Shown: one piece after another, positions 43,234-52,160 of the stretch
How the letters are laid out: every line of letters starts with the position of its first letter
Position numbering within the stretch: position 1 is the first letter of the stretch
Assembly (NCBI GenBank): GCA_046297495.1
Contig: JBKBIP010000019.1
Coordinates: 47,166 to 111,165 of the forward strand
Length of the DNA: 64,000 bases
DNA from: JBKBIP01 sp046297495
Lineage (GTDB): Bacteria > Planctomycetota > Planctomycetia > Gemmatales > Gemmataceae
Direction: 5' to 3'
Made by a program: the position numbers and the translations under genes
The notes under the pieces: generated by a model
Told to the model about the DNA's origin: nothing
The model's input: only the letters and a program-made list of their open reading frames with translations
The model's database searches: none

Positions 43234-45336
43234 TTACCGTTGTGAGATCAAGATGATAGCCGAGCGCGGGGCCATCGTGTAATGATCGGCAGGATTCAGC
43301 CAGACGGCGTGGCTTTCGTCGGTGATGTCGTCGGGGGAGGGCAAGTTGGTGTCCACCAGCCGCCGCCAGCGCCATTGGCCGTTGTGCGGCGGCAGCTGGA
43401 AGCGCTGGGCGTCCCAGTGCATATTGAAAGCGACGTATATGTCCGGTTGATTGTGCCAGCCATGCATCTGAAAGGCCAGTGTCCGGCTCTGTCCCGACCA
43501 ATCGGGATCGCCGACCTTGATGCCGTGCCAGGTGACGCGATTGACGAATTGCTCCCGGCTCAAGGCGAAGTGCCCCTTGCGCAGGGCAATCATCATCTGG
43601 GTGAAACGCAGCAGACCGGCGTTTTTCTCGGCCAGGCTCCAATCGACCCAAGAAATGTCATTATCCTGACAGTAGGCATTGTTGTTCCCCTGTTGCGTTC
43701 GGCCAAATTCATCCCCTTGCGTCAAGAACGGGACTCCTTGGGCAATGAATAACAGAGTCAGGAAGTTTTTCATCTGCTTCTGGCGCAGCGCTTGGATGGC
43801 CCCATCGTTGGTTGGCCCTTCATAGCCGCAATTCCAGCTCAGGTTATCGTTCCAGCCGTCGCGGTTGTTCTCGCCGTTGGCCCAGTTGTGCTTGTGATTG
43901 TAGCTCACCAGGTCGTTGAGCGTGAAACCATCGTGGCAGGTAATGAAATTGATCGAATGATACGGATGCCGCGATGAATCGCCGTACAAGTCAAGACTGC
44001 CGCAAATGCGCTTGGCCACGGCGGCGACGTTGGTTTCCGAGCGGACGAAGCGGCGCACGTCGTCGCGGAACAGACCGTTAAACTCGGCCCATCGCCCCCA
44101 GACGGGGAACTTGCCGAGCTGCGACAAGCCCGCCGCATCCCAGGCTTCCGCCAGCAATTTGACACCGGCCAGCCGCGGATGCTCGGCGATGTGGCGAATC
44201 AGCGGTGGGTCTTGCAGCACTTCACCGCTTGGCCCCCGCCCCAGAATCGAAGCCAGGTCGAACCGGAAGCCATCGACGTGTAGCTCGGCCACCAGATAGG
44301 TCAAGCTGTCGATAATCAGATCACGCACCAGCGGATGATTGCAATTGAGCGTGTTGCCGCAGCCGGAGAAGTTGTAATACTTCCCTTCCTTATTGAGCAT
44401 GTAGTAAATCATGTTGTCTAGGCCGCGAAAGCTCAACGTCGGGCCGTTTTCGTTTCCTTCGCAGGTGTGGTTATAGACTACGTCAAGAATCACTTCGATG
44501 CCGGCTTGATGGAAGGTTTTGACCATCTGCTTGAATTCACGCACCTGCTCGCCGGGGTGGGCGGCGTAGGCGGCTTTGGGAGCGAAGAACGACAGCGGCG
44601 CGTAGCCCCAGTAGTTCTTGAGCGGCTGGCCGGACGGATTCTTGAGCGGCATGTCCAGCTCGTCGAACTCCAGGATGGGCATGAGCTGCACCGCCGTCAC
44701 GCCCAATTCCTGTAAGTGCGGAATCTTCTCGCACAAGCCCAAGAACGTGCCGCGCTGTTGCACACCGGAGGAAGGATGCTGGGTGTAGCCGCGAACGTGC
44801 AGCTCATAGATGACCGTCTGGCTCATCGGCGTACAGAGGGGCAGGTCCCCTTCCCAATCGAAGTCATCAAAGACCAGCCGGCCCAGGCGCGGCAGCCGTT
44901 GCCGCGTGCCGGGAAGCAAATCGGGGACGCCCCACTGGGTCCCGCCGCTGACCGACACGGCATAGGGATCGAGGACGATGAGATGGGGATTGTATCGGTG
45001 CCCCTTCTGGTCGTTCGGACCGAAAACCCGGTAGCCGTACACCATTTCGGATGTCAGTCCACGGACAAAAATATGCCACACGTCGCCGGTCTTGTGAAGG
45101 CTCGGATCGAGTTCAATCTCGGCGATAGGCTCGGCTTGCCCCTCCAAGAATAACACTAAATGCACTTTCTCCGCGTGGCGGGAGAAGACGGCGAAGTTGA
45201 TGCCGCCGTTTCGCGGCGTCGCGCCAAAAGGCAGACAATAGCCGCGCGTCGTCGTGAAGACCAAGCCATTGGTAGCTTTGACAATCCGTTCGTGGGTCCG
45301 TGGGGCTAATGCCGCTACCAGGGTTTTCGTGCCCAT
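43234..45336 (-). CDS. glgX: glycogen debranching enzyme (isoamylase, GlgX type)
   Basis: 700 residues. An N-terminal CBM48 domain ([16 protein letters not shown]) is followed by a GH13 barrel with [28 protein letters not shown] (catalytic nucleophile Asp), [10 protein letters not shown] (acid Glu) and [18 protein letters not shown] (third Asp). GlgX hydrolyses alpha-1,6 branches of glycogen after phosphorylase trimming. GGAGGAG precedes the ATG, and the GH57 gene ends 18 bases upstream, indicating a two-gene glycogen/maltodextrin operon. Confidence 0.94.
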   Translation of the reverse strand: MGTKTLVAALAPRTHERIVKATNGLVFTTTRGYCLPFGATPRNGGINFAVFSRHAEKVHLVLFLEGQAEPIAEIELDPSLHKTGDVWHIFVRGLTSEMVYGYRVFGPNDQKGHRYNPHLIVLDPYAVSVSGGTQWGVPDLLPGTRQRLPRLGRLVFDDFDWEGDLPLCTPMSQTVIYELHVRGYTQHPSSGVQQRGTFLGLCEKIPHLQELGVTAVQLMPILEFDELDMPLKNPSGQPLKNYWGYAPLSFFAPKAAYAAHPGEQVREFKQMVKTFHQAGIEVILDVVYNHTCEGNENGPTLSFRGLDNMIYYMLNKEGKYYNFSGCGNTLNCNHPLVRDLIIDSLTYLVAELHVDGFRFDLASILGRGPSGEVLQDPPLIRHIAEHPRLAGVKLLAEAWDAAGLSQLGKFPVWGRWAEFNGLFRDDVRRFVRSETNVAAVAKRICGSLDLYGDSSRHPYHSINFITCHDGFTLNDLVSYNHKHNWANGENNRDGWNDNLSWNCGYEGPTNDGAIQALRQKQMKNFLTLLFIAQGVPFLTQGDEFGRTQQGNNNAYCQDNDISWVDWSLAEKNAGLLRFTQMMIALRKGHFALSREQFVNRVTWHGIKVGDPDWSGQSRTLAFQMHGWHNQPDIYVAFNMHWDAQRFQLPPHNGQWRWRRLVDTNLPSPDDITDESHAVWLNPADHYTMAPRSAIILISQR

Positions 45337-45354
45337 CAGGACTCCTCCGGGTTA

Positions 45355-46818
45355 TCAGTGAAAATCATGAGCCAAAATATCCGACCCGCGCCGGCAGATC
45401 TCCCGCGCGTAGTCGGTCCAGACGCCCTGGCCCCAATAGCGGAAACAACTCGTCTCCGCCGTCAACAGGTGGAACAGGGCGTTACGGTACACTGGATCAT
45501 TGGTGTCGACGGAACGCCCACTCAGGACGCGATGGAACTGAGCGCTCAGCTGGTTCATCGGATCGAGAACGTTTTCATAGCCTTGCACCCAACTGATGTT
45601 GTTGGTCCAGGAACCGCCGTCCATGCTGAAGTGGGGATTGTCTTTCTTGATCTCGGCGATGGCTTTGTCGGCGGCGCCGGGTTCCCACTTCTGGATGCGC
45701 TCGAAAATCTGGCCCTGATGAATGGGCCGCACCGCCGGCAGCATCAACGGCTTGACGCCGGCTTGCTCGATCAGCTCCAAGTATTCGGTCCCATTGACGT
45801 TGACCACTTCATCAGAATGAAACTGGGCCACGGCTTGACGGAAACAGGGCGGAAATTCATTCATCATGACGCCACCGTTCTCGCCGTCGCCGATCTGCGT
45901 CACGATGGGCGGAATGGAGATACCACTGACCTCGACCCGTTGCAAGCCCTTCGCTTCATAGAACGGCTGCATTTGGGCGACGAGCTTGGTGTCGGAGCCT
46001 TGCGTCTTGATCAAGGCGAGGATGGACAATTCCTCCCCTTCGGAGTTGCGGGCCAACAGCCGGTGCGGGACGTGCTTGTTGCGCAGCCCCTTGTCATCGG
46101 CTGGCTCGACGGTGTGTTCTTGCACCAGCAGCCACTTGTAGCCGCACTCCTTCAACGCGCGGACATACTCATAGGCGGCGTCGGGATGATTGGGCAGGTG
46201 CATCTCCGGCGGCGAGAACCCCTTGACCCGGCTGAGGGCGTCCCAACCGAACACGGCGGCGAAGTTTTGTTGCCAGGCCCGCATGTGCAGCTTCAAATCG
46301 GGCAGCGGCGTCGAGGACACCACGGCATGGCCCCACATGGTGCCGAGCCATTCGGCGTACTTGCGGTAGTGGTGATCGCAAGTGATCCGTTTGAGCCGGT
46401 CGATGACATCGCCGCGCCCCATCTTGCGCAAGCCGTAGAGCAGCTCGCCGGAATAATCAAGCATGACGCGCGGATTGCGCCCCTGATCGACCTGTTCAGG
46501 GATGATGTCCCCCATGCGTGCGTAGCACTCGGCGAACACCGAAGCGTTATGATTGTCGCCGATGCCAGGGTTGCGCATCATGTGATCTAGATTACTGATT
46601 AGGTCGGCGCTACGGATGTCGTCACCGCCAGCGGGAATCAGCGGTTGCTGCATGTGCAAGGCGATGGCGAACACGGCCCGCAGGCGGTCGAGTTGTAGAT
46701 TGGTTTCGTGCAGAAACACCGGTGGCCGGTCGGGGCGCGTGGCCTCCGCGACCTGAGTCTCATTGCCGCAGATGTTCGGCAATCCATTCACCAATTCCGG
46801 AATTTGTTGGAAATTCAC
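45355..46818 (-). CDS. glycoside hydrolase family 57-type enzyme
   Basis: 487 residues with a GTG start (46818) preceded by AGGAAAGGAAG. Features of GH57 amylases/glucanotransferases: KGFSPPEMHLP (catalytic nucleophile Glu region), KECGYKWLLVQE, GDGENGGVMMNEFPP (catalytic Asp in DGEN), and a C-terminal helical part with ETSCFRYWGQGVWTDYAREICRR. No signal peptide, so cytoplasmic. It probably acts on alpha-glucan with GlgX, its operon partner. Whether it is a hydrolase, a transglycosylase or a branching enzyme cannot be told from sequence. Confidence 0.8.
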   Translation of the reverse strand: MNFQQIPELVNGLPNICGNETQVAEATRPDRPPVFLHETNLQLDRLRAVFAIALHMQQPLIPAGGDDIRSADLISNLDHMMRNPGIGDNHNASVFAECYARMGDIIPEQVDQGRNPRVMLDYSGELLYGLRKMGRGDVIDRLKRITCDHHYRKYAEWLGTMWGHAVVSSTPLPDLKLHMRAWQQNFAAVFGWDALSRVKGFSPPEMHLPNHPDAAYEYVRALKECGYKWLLVQEHTVEPADDKGLRNKHVPHRLLARNSEGEELSILALIKTQGSDTKLVAQMQPFYEAKGLQRVEVSGISIPPIVTQIGDGENGGVMMNEFPPCFRQAVAQFHSDEVVNVNGTEYLELIEQAGVKPLMLPAVRPIHQGQIFERIQKWEPGAADKAIAEIKKDNPHFSMDGGSWTNNISWVQGYENVLDPMNQLSAQFHRVLSGRSVDTNDPVYRNALFHLLTAETSCFRYWGQGVWTDYAREICRRGSDILAHDFH

Positions 46819-47373
46819 GGTCGCACTTCCTTTCCTGAAATAAATCGACCAAACGAAACAAACTATTCAGAAGGGATGGATCGGTTCGCGCTCGCTGCCG
46901 AGCGCGAACCGATAAATCCGCTCCAATCTGACGGAGTAACGCCAACTCGGTTGTTGTCTTGCCACACTTGGCCTATATTTTCCAGAGCAGATCGTTGATT
47001 GCTTCTCCTTTCCTCTTTGCCGCCGGGTGTGGTTGAATCGCGCAACTTCAGTCGAATACAGGGAGTTACCATTCCCAACATAGTACACTCTGGCTGTCAC
47101 TCCCCTGGGAGAGGTGTTGCTGGGTGAAGGGGGAATCCATGACCGAAACCACGCCAGCTGGGGCCAGCGCCGCGATGTTGGCAAGATGAGCATACCACCG
47201 CGAATATATAATTATAGGATGATTTTGATCGAAGAAGCGAAATTCTCTGGAAGTTTTGGGTTGGCACGAGTGGGTAAGACGGGACGAACGGGCGGCACCT
47301 GGGAAATGAACGAGGCGGATGGATGTAGCACCATTCGTTTCGAGAACGCTCATGCACTGTTGCCTTTGCGCTG
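46819..47373. other. 555-bp intergenic region without a credible gene
   Basis: Minus-strand frames of 60-108 codons cross it, but none has a ribosome site or a protein-like composition, and they overlap each other. It holds the palindrome at 46874-46919 and an AT-rich stretch (47200-47240). The region probably carries the GH57-glgX promoter and the end of the mgtE transcript. Confidence 0.5.
46874..46919. repeat. ATTCATCG palindrome, GG subtype, upstream of the GH57 gene
   Basis: ATCGGTTCGCGCT (46879-46891) pairs perfectly with AGCGCGAACCGAT (46901-46913). The outer parts (GGATGG / AAATCC) are partly conserved. It is about 55 bases before the GTG start on the minus strand, inside the expected leader. 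Confidence 0.7.
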
Positions 47374-48744
47374 TCATCCCAGCAAATACAACTTGGCGAC
47401 GGAAAAATAGATGACAATGCCCGTCACGTCCACGAAGGTGGCCACGAAGGGACTGGAGGCAAACCCCGGATCAAATCCCAAGCGCCGAAACAGAATCGGC
47501 AACAACGAACCGATCAAGGTTCCCCAAAGACAGATCGCCGCCACCGATTGAGCGATGACAATGGCCAAGGCCAGTTGGTCTGCCTCGCCGCGCACCGAAG
47601 CGGGAGTCAGCCAGGCGCGAATAAAACCGAGCAAACCCAAGCTGAACCCCAACGCCAGTCCCATGAGCAATTCATGGCGCAACACTCGAAACCAATCCGA
47701 GACAGTGACTTGGCCCAACGCCATCGCGCGCGTGATGAGCGTGGCGGCTTGGGAACCGGAATTACCGCCGGTCGAGATGCACAAAGGAATGAACAAGCTG
47801 AGCACGACCATTTGGGCGATGGCTTCCTCGTAATGCGACAAGGCCGTGAAGGTGAACATCTCCGCAAGAAAAAGGCAGGCCAACCAGAAAACACGTTTGC
47901 GCCAGATAGTCAAGAAATTCGCTTCCAAATAATTCTCCGCTAAGGGTGCGATGGCCCCCAGGCGGTGAACGTCCTCGGTGGCTTCCTCGACCACCACGTC
48001 GATGACATCGTCATGGGTCACGATGCCCACCAAGCGCCCCTCATCATCCACGACCGGAATGGCCAACAAGTCGTAGCGGGCAATTTCCTGGGCGACTTTT
48101 TCCTGATCGTCGTTGACGTGAACACGGACCATATCCGTTTCCATGACATCGCGCAGCAGGGAACCGCGTGGGGCCAGGATCAAATCACGCAACGAAACTA
48201 CTCCCAGCAGCCGGCGGTGTTCGTCCAGCACATAGATGTAGTAAATCGTCTCGCTATCCGGGGCTTGCAGGCGCAGCCGTTCCAGCGCGTCCGCCACCGT
48301 GATGTTGGCCGGCAGCCACGCATACTCGGTCGTGATCAACGCGCCGGCGGTGTTTTCCTCGTACTGAACCAAACGGGCGATCTCGCGGCGGTCCACGTCA
48401 TCGACTAGCCGCAGCAGCTCGTCTCCCACCTTCTTCGGCAAGCGGCGGAGCAAGTCAGCGCGATCATCGGAGGACATTTCCTCGATCAGGTTGGCCATGT
48501 GGTTCCAGCCGGCCCCCTTGACCATTTCTTCCTGCCAATCATCGGGGAAATACTCAAAGATCGCCGCCTGGGTGGCGATGTCGGTCTGCTTCAAGACGTG
48601 CCAGACTTCCTCCACCGTGAATTCGTCCGTGAGCGCTTCGGCCACCGTGGCCGGGTGCAGCATCTCACAGAACGTCCGCATCTCGGCGGTGTCATTGTCC
48701 TTCAGCATCTCGCGGATTTCGGGAACGAATAAGGGATGTGTCAT
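47374..48744 (-). CDS. mgtE: magnesium transporter MgtE
   Basis: 456 residues from the ATG at 48744. The superhelical N domain (about 1-120, repeats of EEM..DD..DLL) precedes two CBS domains (about 125-245) and five membrane helices in the C-terminal half with ISTGGNSGSQAATLITRAMALG, the MgtE pore signature. It is a Mg2+-gated channel: the N and CBS domains sense cytosolic Mg2+ and close it. The first ATG at 48783 adds 13 unconserved residues. Single gene; panC upstream on the same strand is separated by 72 bp. Confidence 0.94.
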   Translation of the reverse strand: MTHPLFVPEIREMLKDNDTAEMRTFCEMLHPATVAEALTDEFTVEEVWHVLKQTDIATQAAIFEYFPDDWQEEMVKGAGWNHMANLIEEMSSDDRADLLRRLPKKVGDELLRLVDDVDRREIARLVQYEENTAGALITTEYAWLPANITVADALERLRLQAPDSETIYYIYVLDEHRRLLGVVSLRDLILAPRGSLLRDVMETDMVRVHVNDDQEKVAQEIARYDLLAIPVVDDEGRLVGIVTHDDVIDVVVEEATEDVHRLGAIAPLAENYLEANFLTIWRKRVFWLACLFLAEMFTFTALSHYEEAIAQMVVLSLFIPLCISTGGNSGSQAATLITRAMALGQVTVSDWFRVLRHELLMGLALGFSLGLLGFIRAWLTPASVRGEADQLALAIVIAQSVAAICLWGTLIGSLLPILFRRLGFDPGFASSPFVATFVDVTGIVIYFSVAKLYLLG

Positions 48745-48816
48745 GGAAGTCCGGGGTCCAAAATCGGGAATGGGCGACCACATTAAGCCAGAGCGAGGCA
48801 GGGGAGCGCGTTCCGC

Positions 48817-49674
48817 TTAATGATCCACGGGTATCGTCAGCCGCATATTGTCGATCAAACGGGTGTCACCGAACTTGACGGCAAGTGCGATGAGAATGTC
48901 CCCCTGTAAACGTTCCACCGGCCGCAACGAATCCGCCGCCACGATGGCCGCGTAATCCAGCACGGCGGCAGGCGCGGTGGCGACGCGCTCGATCAGGGCT
49001 TGCCGGGCTTGGGCCGCGTCGCGCTCCCCCTGTTCGATGCGTTGGCATGTCTCCGTCAAGGCTTGATGCAGCACCACTGCTTGCCGGCGTTGCTCGGCAT
49101 CGAGATATTGATTGCGCGAGCTAAGGGCCAAACCGTCCGCCTCCCGCACGATGGGACAGACGCGCAACCGAACGGGAACGTTCAGATCGCGGACCATCTG
49201 TTCGATGATGCGCGCCTGCTGAGCGTCTTTTTGGCCAAAGTAGGCGATGTCCGGCTGCGTGATGTTGAACAGTTTCAGCACGACCGTGACCACGCCGCGA
49301 AAATGGCCGGGCCGCGACGCCCCGCACAACACGTCTTGCAATTCGCGGACTTCGGCGAAGGTACGGAAGTCGGGGGGATAGATTTCCTCATTGTTCGGCG
49401 CGAACACGAGGTCCACCCCTTCACGCCGGCACAATACCAGGTCTTGGTCGAGCGGGCGGGGGTAACGGTCTAAGTCCTCGTTGGGGCCGAACTGCGTCGG
49501 GTTGACAAAGATGGTCACCACGACGTAATTCGTCTCCTGGCGGGCCGCCCGACACAAACTGAGATGCCCTTCGTGCAAGGCCCCCATCGTCGGCACCAAG
49601 CCGATGGTCCGGCCGTGCTGGCGTGCCGTTGCCACCGCCGCGCGGACGTCAGGGATTTGTCGCACCACTTGCAT
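48817..49674 (-). CDS. panC: pantothenate synthetase
   Basis: 285 residues, normal length. LVPTMGALHEGHLSL (HxGH nucleotide motif), NPTQFGPNEDLDRYPRP, FGQKDAQQARIIEQMVRDL (KD..Q motif) and LALSSRNQYLD are all standard. The enzyme joins pantoate and beta-alanine with ATP. The CYTH gene ends 5 bases upstream, so both are likely in one transcript. panB and panD are not in the window. Confidence 0.96.
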   Translation of the reverse strand: MQVVRQIPDVRAAVATARQHGRTIGLVPTMGALHEGHLSLCRAARQETNYVVVTIFVNPTQFGPNEDLDRYPRPLDQDLVLCRREGVDLVFAPNNEEIYPPDFRTFAEVRELQDVLCGASRPGHFRGVVTVVLKLFNITQPDIAYFGQKDAQQARIIEQMVRDLNVPVRLRVCPIVREADGLALSSRNQYLDAEQRRQAVVLHQALTETCQRIEQGERDAAQARQALIERVATAPAAVLDYAAIVAADSLRPVERLQGDILIALAVKFGDTRLIDNMRLTIPVDH

Positions 49675-49679
49675 GATGA

Positions 49680-50243
49680 TTACCCGTTTACCTGTCCTTT
49701 CTGGGCCAGCAACATTTCTAGATACGATCGTCGTTCCGCTTTTTGCAATCCCAACTCCGCCGCGATTGCTTGTAATACTTCCTGGGCGGAGTCCTGGTGA
49801 TGTTCGGCGGCGACGATTTCCACTTCCGCGAATAGTCCCAAATCCTCCACTTCGTCAAGACAGATTTCCACCTGGAAGTCTTGACGTGGCAACGTGAAAA
49901 TCCGTCGCCGCTTACGAACCACCGCCACGGGCCGATAGCCCAGCTGGCACAGCAAACGCATGAAATCCTGGGCGATGTGCTCTCCGGCCTCTAGCGGCAC
50001 TTCGATCTCGACGCGGGTTTTGGTGGGACCGGCTTGTTTGGGGCCTTTGTACGTCACGCGGTTGACTGGGCCAATCCGCCGCAAGCGCAAGGCCTCGTCG
50101 GTGCAGGCGAAATCCCGATCTGGAGCGTTGAAGTAGTGGTCCGCTTCGTCCAGGGTTTCGCGCGCCTCGGCAGGCCATTCCCGCAGCCGACTTTCCAGCG
50201 CGCCGTGGTCGGTCACGGGAAATTTCATCTCGATTTCCAACAT
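49680..50243 (-). CDS. CYTH-domain protein (CyaB / thiamine-triphosphatase-like)
   Basis: 187 residues from the ATG at 50243. EIEMKF (residues 3-8) is the ExExK signature of the CYTH fold. The following charged strands line the triphosphate tunnel: LRLRRIG, RVTYKGP, TRVEIEVPL, VVRKRRRIF, VEICLDEVEDLGLFAEVEI. Members hydrolyse triphosphates or, as class IV cyclases (CyaB), form cAMP. With this length and GLFAEVEI ending, the CyaB-like group is most similar. Start chosen so that the ExExK is near the N-terminus. Confidence 0.85.
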   Translation of the reverse strand: MLEIEMKFPVTDHGALESRLREWPAEARETLDEADHYFNAPDRDFACTDEALRLRRIGPVNRVTYKGPKQAGPTKTRVEIEVPLEAGEHIAQDFMRLLCQLGYRPVAVVRKRRRIFTLPRQDFQVEICLDEVEDLGLFAEVEIVAAEHHQDSAQEVLQAIAAELGLQKAERRSYLEMLLAQKGQVNG

Positions 50244-50342
50244 GATCGTTCTTACTCCAGACCCAAGCGGCGGGACATGATACAATAGAGAGGAGAAACC
50301 GTCCGCGACCGCAAAACCGCATTATAGCAAGAAGGGACCGAA

Positions 50343-50657
50343 ATGGCCGAGTTTCAGACGGTGTGCCGCGTCGGCGAGCTGAGCGAAGGGCAAGGCAAGA
50401 CAATTTCCCTCAATGGCAAGATCATCGCCTTGTTCCTGCACGAGGGACAGTATTACGCCATTGACGACATGTGCCCGCACATGGGGGCGCCGCTCAGCGA
50501 TGGCTACGTTGAAGCGGGTACGGTGACTTGCAATTGGCACGCCTGGCGCTTCCGCCTGGCCGATGGCGCCTGGGCTGACAATCCGCGCCTTAAGATTGGT
50601 AGTTATCCCGTGCGAATCGTCGGCGATGAGATTCAGCTCAAATTGGAGAAGCAGTAA
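50343..50657 (+). CDS. Rieske [2Fe-2S] ferredoxin
   Basis: 104 residues. CPHMGAPL (about 42-49) and CNWHAWRF (about 60-67) supply the Cys-x-His and Cys-x2-His ligands of a Rieske cluster. It is the NirD-like or dioxygenase-ferredoxin type by length, with no signal peptide or membrane helix, so soluble and cytoplasmic. AGAAGGGA precedes the ATG. No nitrite reductase or dioxygenase gene is nearby, so its electron partner is unknown. Confidence 0.92.
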   Translation: MAEFQTVCRVGELSEGQGKTISLNGKIIALFLHEGQYYAIDDMCPHMGAPLSDGYVEAGTVTCNWHAWRFRLADGAWADNPRLKIGSYPVRIVGDEIQLKLEKQ

Positions 50658-50722
50658 TCCAATCACAAACCCAAGCCGGCCCCTTGCGAGCCAGACGGAA
50701 CTCATTCCTTGGAGGAGGCACC

Positions 50723-51205
50723 ATGACCCGACACCAGATCATACGTGGCGCCGCCGGGGCAGTGCTGGCCGTGCTGTTACTTCCCCTGGCGCCGGCCAGC
50801 TCGCAAATGCCGCGAGTGGCCCCCGCCATGCAGCCGGTGGCGGAAACACGCTTGCTCATGGAAGGGTTGAATCAGGCCAACTTTCGCGGCCTGGAACGGT
50901 TGCTGAGTCACCAACCGACCGATGCCGCGACGTGGACCTTCATTCGCGGCCAGTCCCTGTTGATCGCCGAAAGCGGCAATCTGCTGATGCTGCGTCCGCC
51001 GCGCGATCCGCAAGCCTATGATGCCTGGATGCGCTACGCGGCGGAATTGCGCACGGCGGGGGAACGCCTGGCCCGCAACGCCGGCACCAGCGACTACGAA
51101 CGCAGCCGCGCCAGCCTCAACGAGCTGGCCAACACCTGCAACCGCTGCCACCAAGCCTTCCGCGTCCCCACGCGCATTACCCCCTTCGCCGCCGACAATC
51201 GCTAA
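50723..51205 (+). CDS. secreted cytochrome c'/c556-like protein
   Basis: 160 residues from the ATG at 50723 (GGAGGAGG upstream). Signal peptide up to about residue 28 (GAVLAVLLLPLAPASSQ), a four-helix bundle and one haem motif CNRCHQAF near the C-terminus (about 139-146), the arrangement of c'-type cytochromes and the related c556 group. Periplasmic electron or NO binding is possible. 65 bases after the Rieske gene on the same strand, so perhaps co-transcribed. Confidence 0.8.
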   Translation: MTRHQIIRGAAGAVLAVLLLPLAPASSQMPRVAPAMQPVAETRLLMEGLNQANFRGLERLLSHQPTDAATWTFIRGQSLLIAESGNLLMLRPPRDPQAYDAWMRYAAELRTAGERLARNAGTSDYERSRASLNELANTCNRCHQAFRVPTRITPFAADNR

Positions 51206-51307
51206 GCAATAGCCAACCGACAGTTTTGGAATGCCGGGTGTCATCGTTGCGCTTGGGGCGATTCCGTGCCTGAGATGTCGAATCCAAACGAAAATCGGTT
51301 CATTCTC

Positions 51308-51352
51308 TTCATCGTCTCGTGTAAGGAATGTCTCCAGGTGAAACGATGAATC
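51308..51352. repeat. ATTCATCG palindrome, T subtype, imperfect
   Basis: Left arm TTCATCGTCTCGTG and right arm GTGAAACGATGAATC lie between the convergent cytochrome (plus) and secreted coiled-coil (minus) genes. Confidence 0.6.
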
Positions 51353-51367
51353 CGCGAAATCTTTTCC

Positions 51368-52108
51368 TCAATTCAAATTCCACGCATAGGTAGCGAAGGT
51401 ACCCCAGATGTAGCGCGGGCCCCAGGTGATGGAGCCGCTACCGTAGCCGGTCAGGACCGTTGGGTTCCATTTGTGCTCGACGACGAACCATTTGCTTTCA
51501 TACGGCGCGACGCGGATTTGGAAGTGGCCGTTGACGTACACGTCGGCGTACTGATCGGTGTTGTTGTGAATGGTGATGCGCGGCGCGACCGCCTTGATCT
51601 CCTTACCGGCGCGGGCGGCGTCGGATTCCGTCTTGGCCAGCTGTTCGGCGGAGGCGAGGTTCTTTTTCAGTTCGTTGGCTTGGGCTTGCAGATTGGCTTG
51701 CTGCTGGGTCATGTGGACCATCGCTTTCAGCTCCGCCACCTGGCGGCGCATGTTGGCAAGCTGAATGGTTTCGTTCCAGACATCGTTGGCGGTGATCGGC
51801 GCTTTCTTGCCGGAGACCTGTTCCGCGACGGCCAGCTCATTGGCGGCGTGGGCCAGTCCCACCGGATCGCCAGCCTTGCGGGCCGCTTCGATGCGCGCCC
51901 CCAACGTCCCCAGCGAGGAATAGGGCAGGCCATAGGCATCGTTGAAATCAATCGTCGTGGCCGGCACGCGCTGTTGTCCCTTGGTGGTGACAGCTTGCTG
52001 ATCATCCGGTTCAGGGGGCGGCAGTTGCTGGCCGACGGCCACGCCCGCCCCCACCACGGACAGCATCAACGCCACGAATAAGACATTGCAGGATGGACGT
52101 CGGGACAT
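51368..52108 (-). CDS. secreted coiled-coil protein, unknown function
   Basis: 246 residues. Signal peptide to about residue 26 (MLSVVGAGVAVGQQ). It has a Pro/Gln-rich segment, then a coiled coil at about 110-165 rich in Gln, Ala and Lys (QLANMRRQVAELKAMVHMTQQQANLQAQANELKKNLASAEQ). A C-terminal beta-rich domain follows (ITIHNNTDQYADVYVNGHFQIRVAPYESKWFVVEHKWNP), reminiscent of DUF-type cell-surface domains. AAAGGAGC before the ATG. No known family recognised. Probably periplasmic. Confidence 0.65.
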   Translation of the reverse strand: MSRRPSCNVLFVALMLSVVGAGVAVGQQLPPPEPDDQQAVTTKGQQRVPATTIDFNDAYGLPYSSLGTLGARIEAARKAGDPVGLAHAANELAVAEQVSGKKAPITANDVWNETIQLANMRRQVAELKAMVHMTQQQANLQAQANELKKNLASAEQLAKTESDAARAGKEIKAVAPRITIHNNTDQYADVYVNGHFQIRVAPYESKWFVVEHKWNPTVLTGYGSGSITWGPRYIWGTFATYAWNLN

Positions 52109-52160
52109 AGGAAGCTCCTTTGAAGCGATTCTTATGACTTAGGCAACACGGAGGCGTGTT

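Noticed and set aside
45358..46590. 410-codon plus-strand frame opposite the GH57 gene
   Set aside because: The minus-strand GH57 reading has family motifs, a ribosome site and operon spacing with glgX; the plus frame has none.
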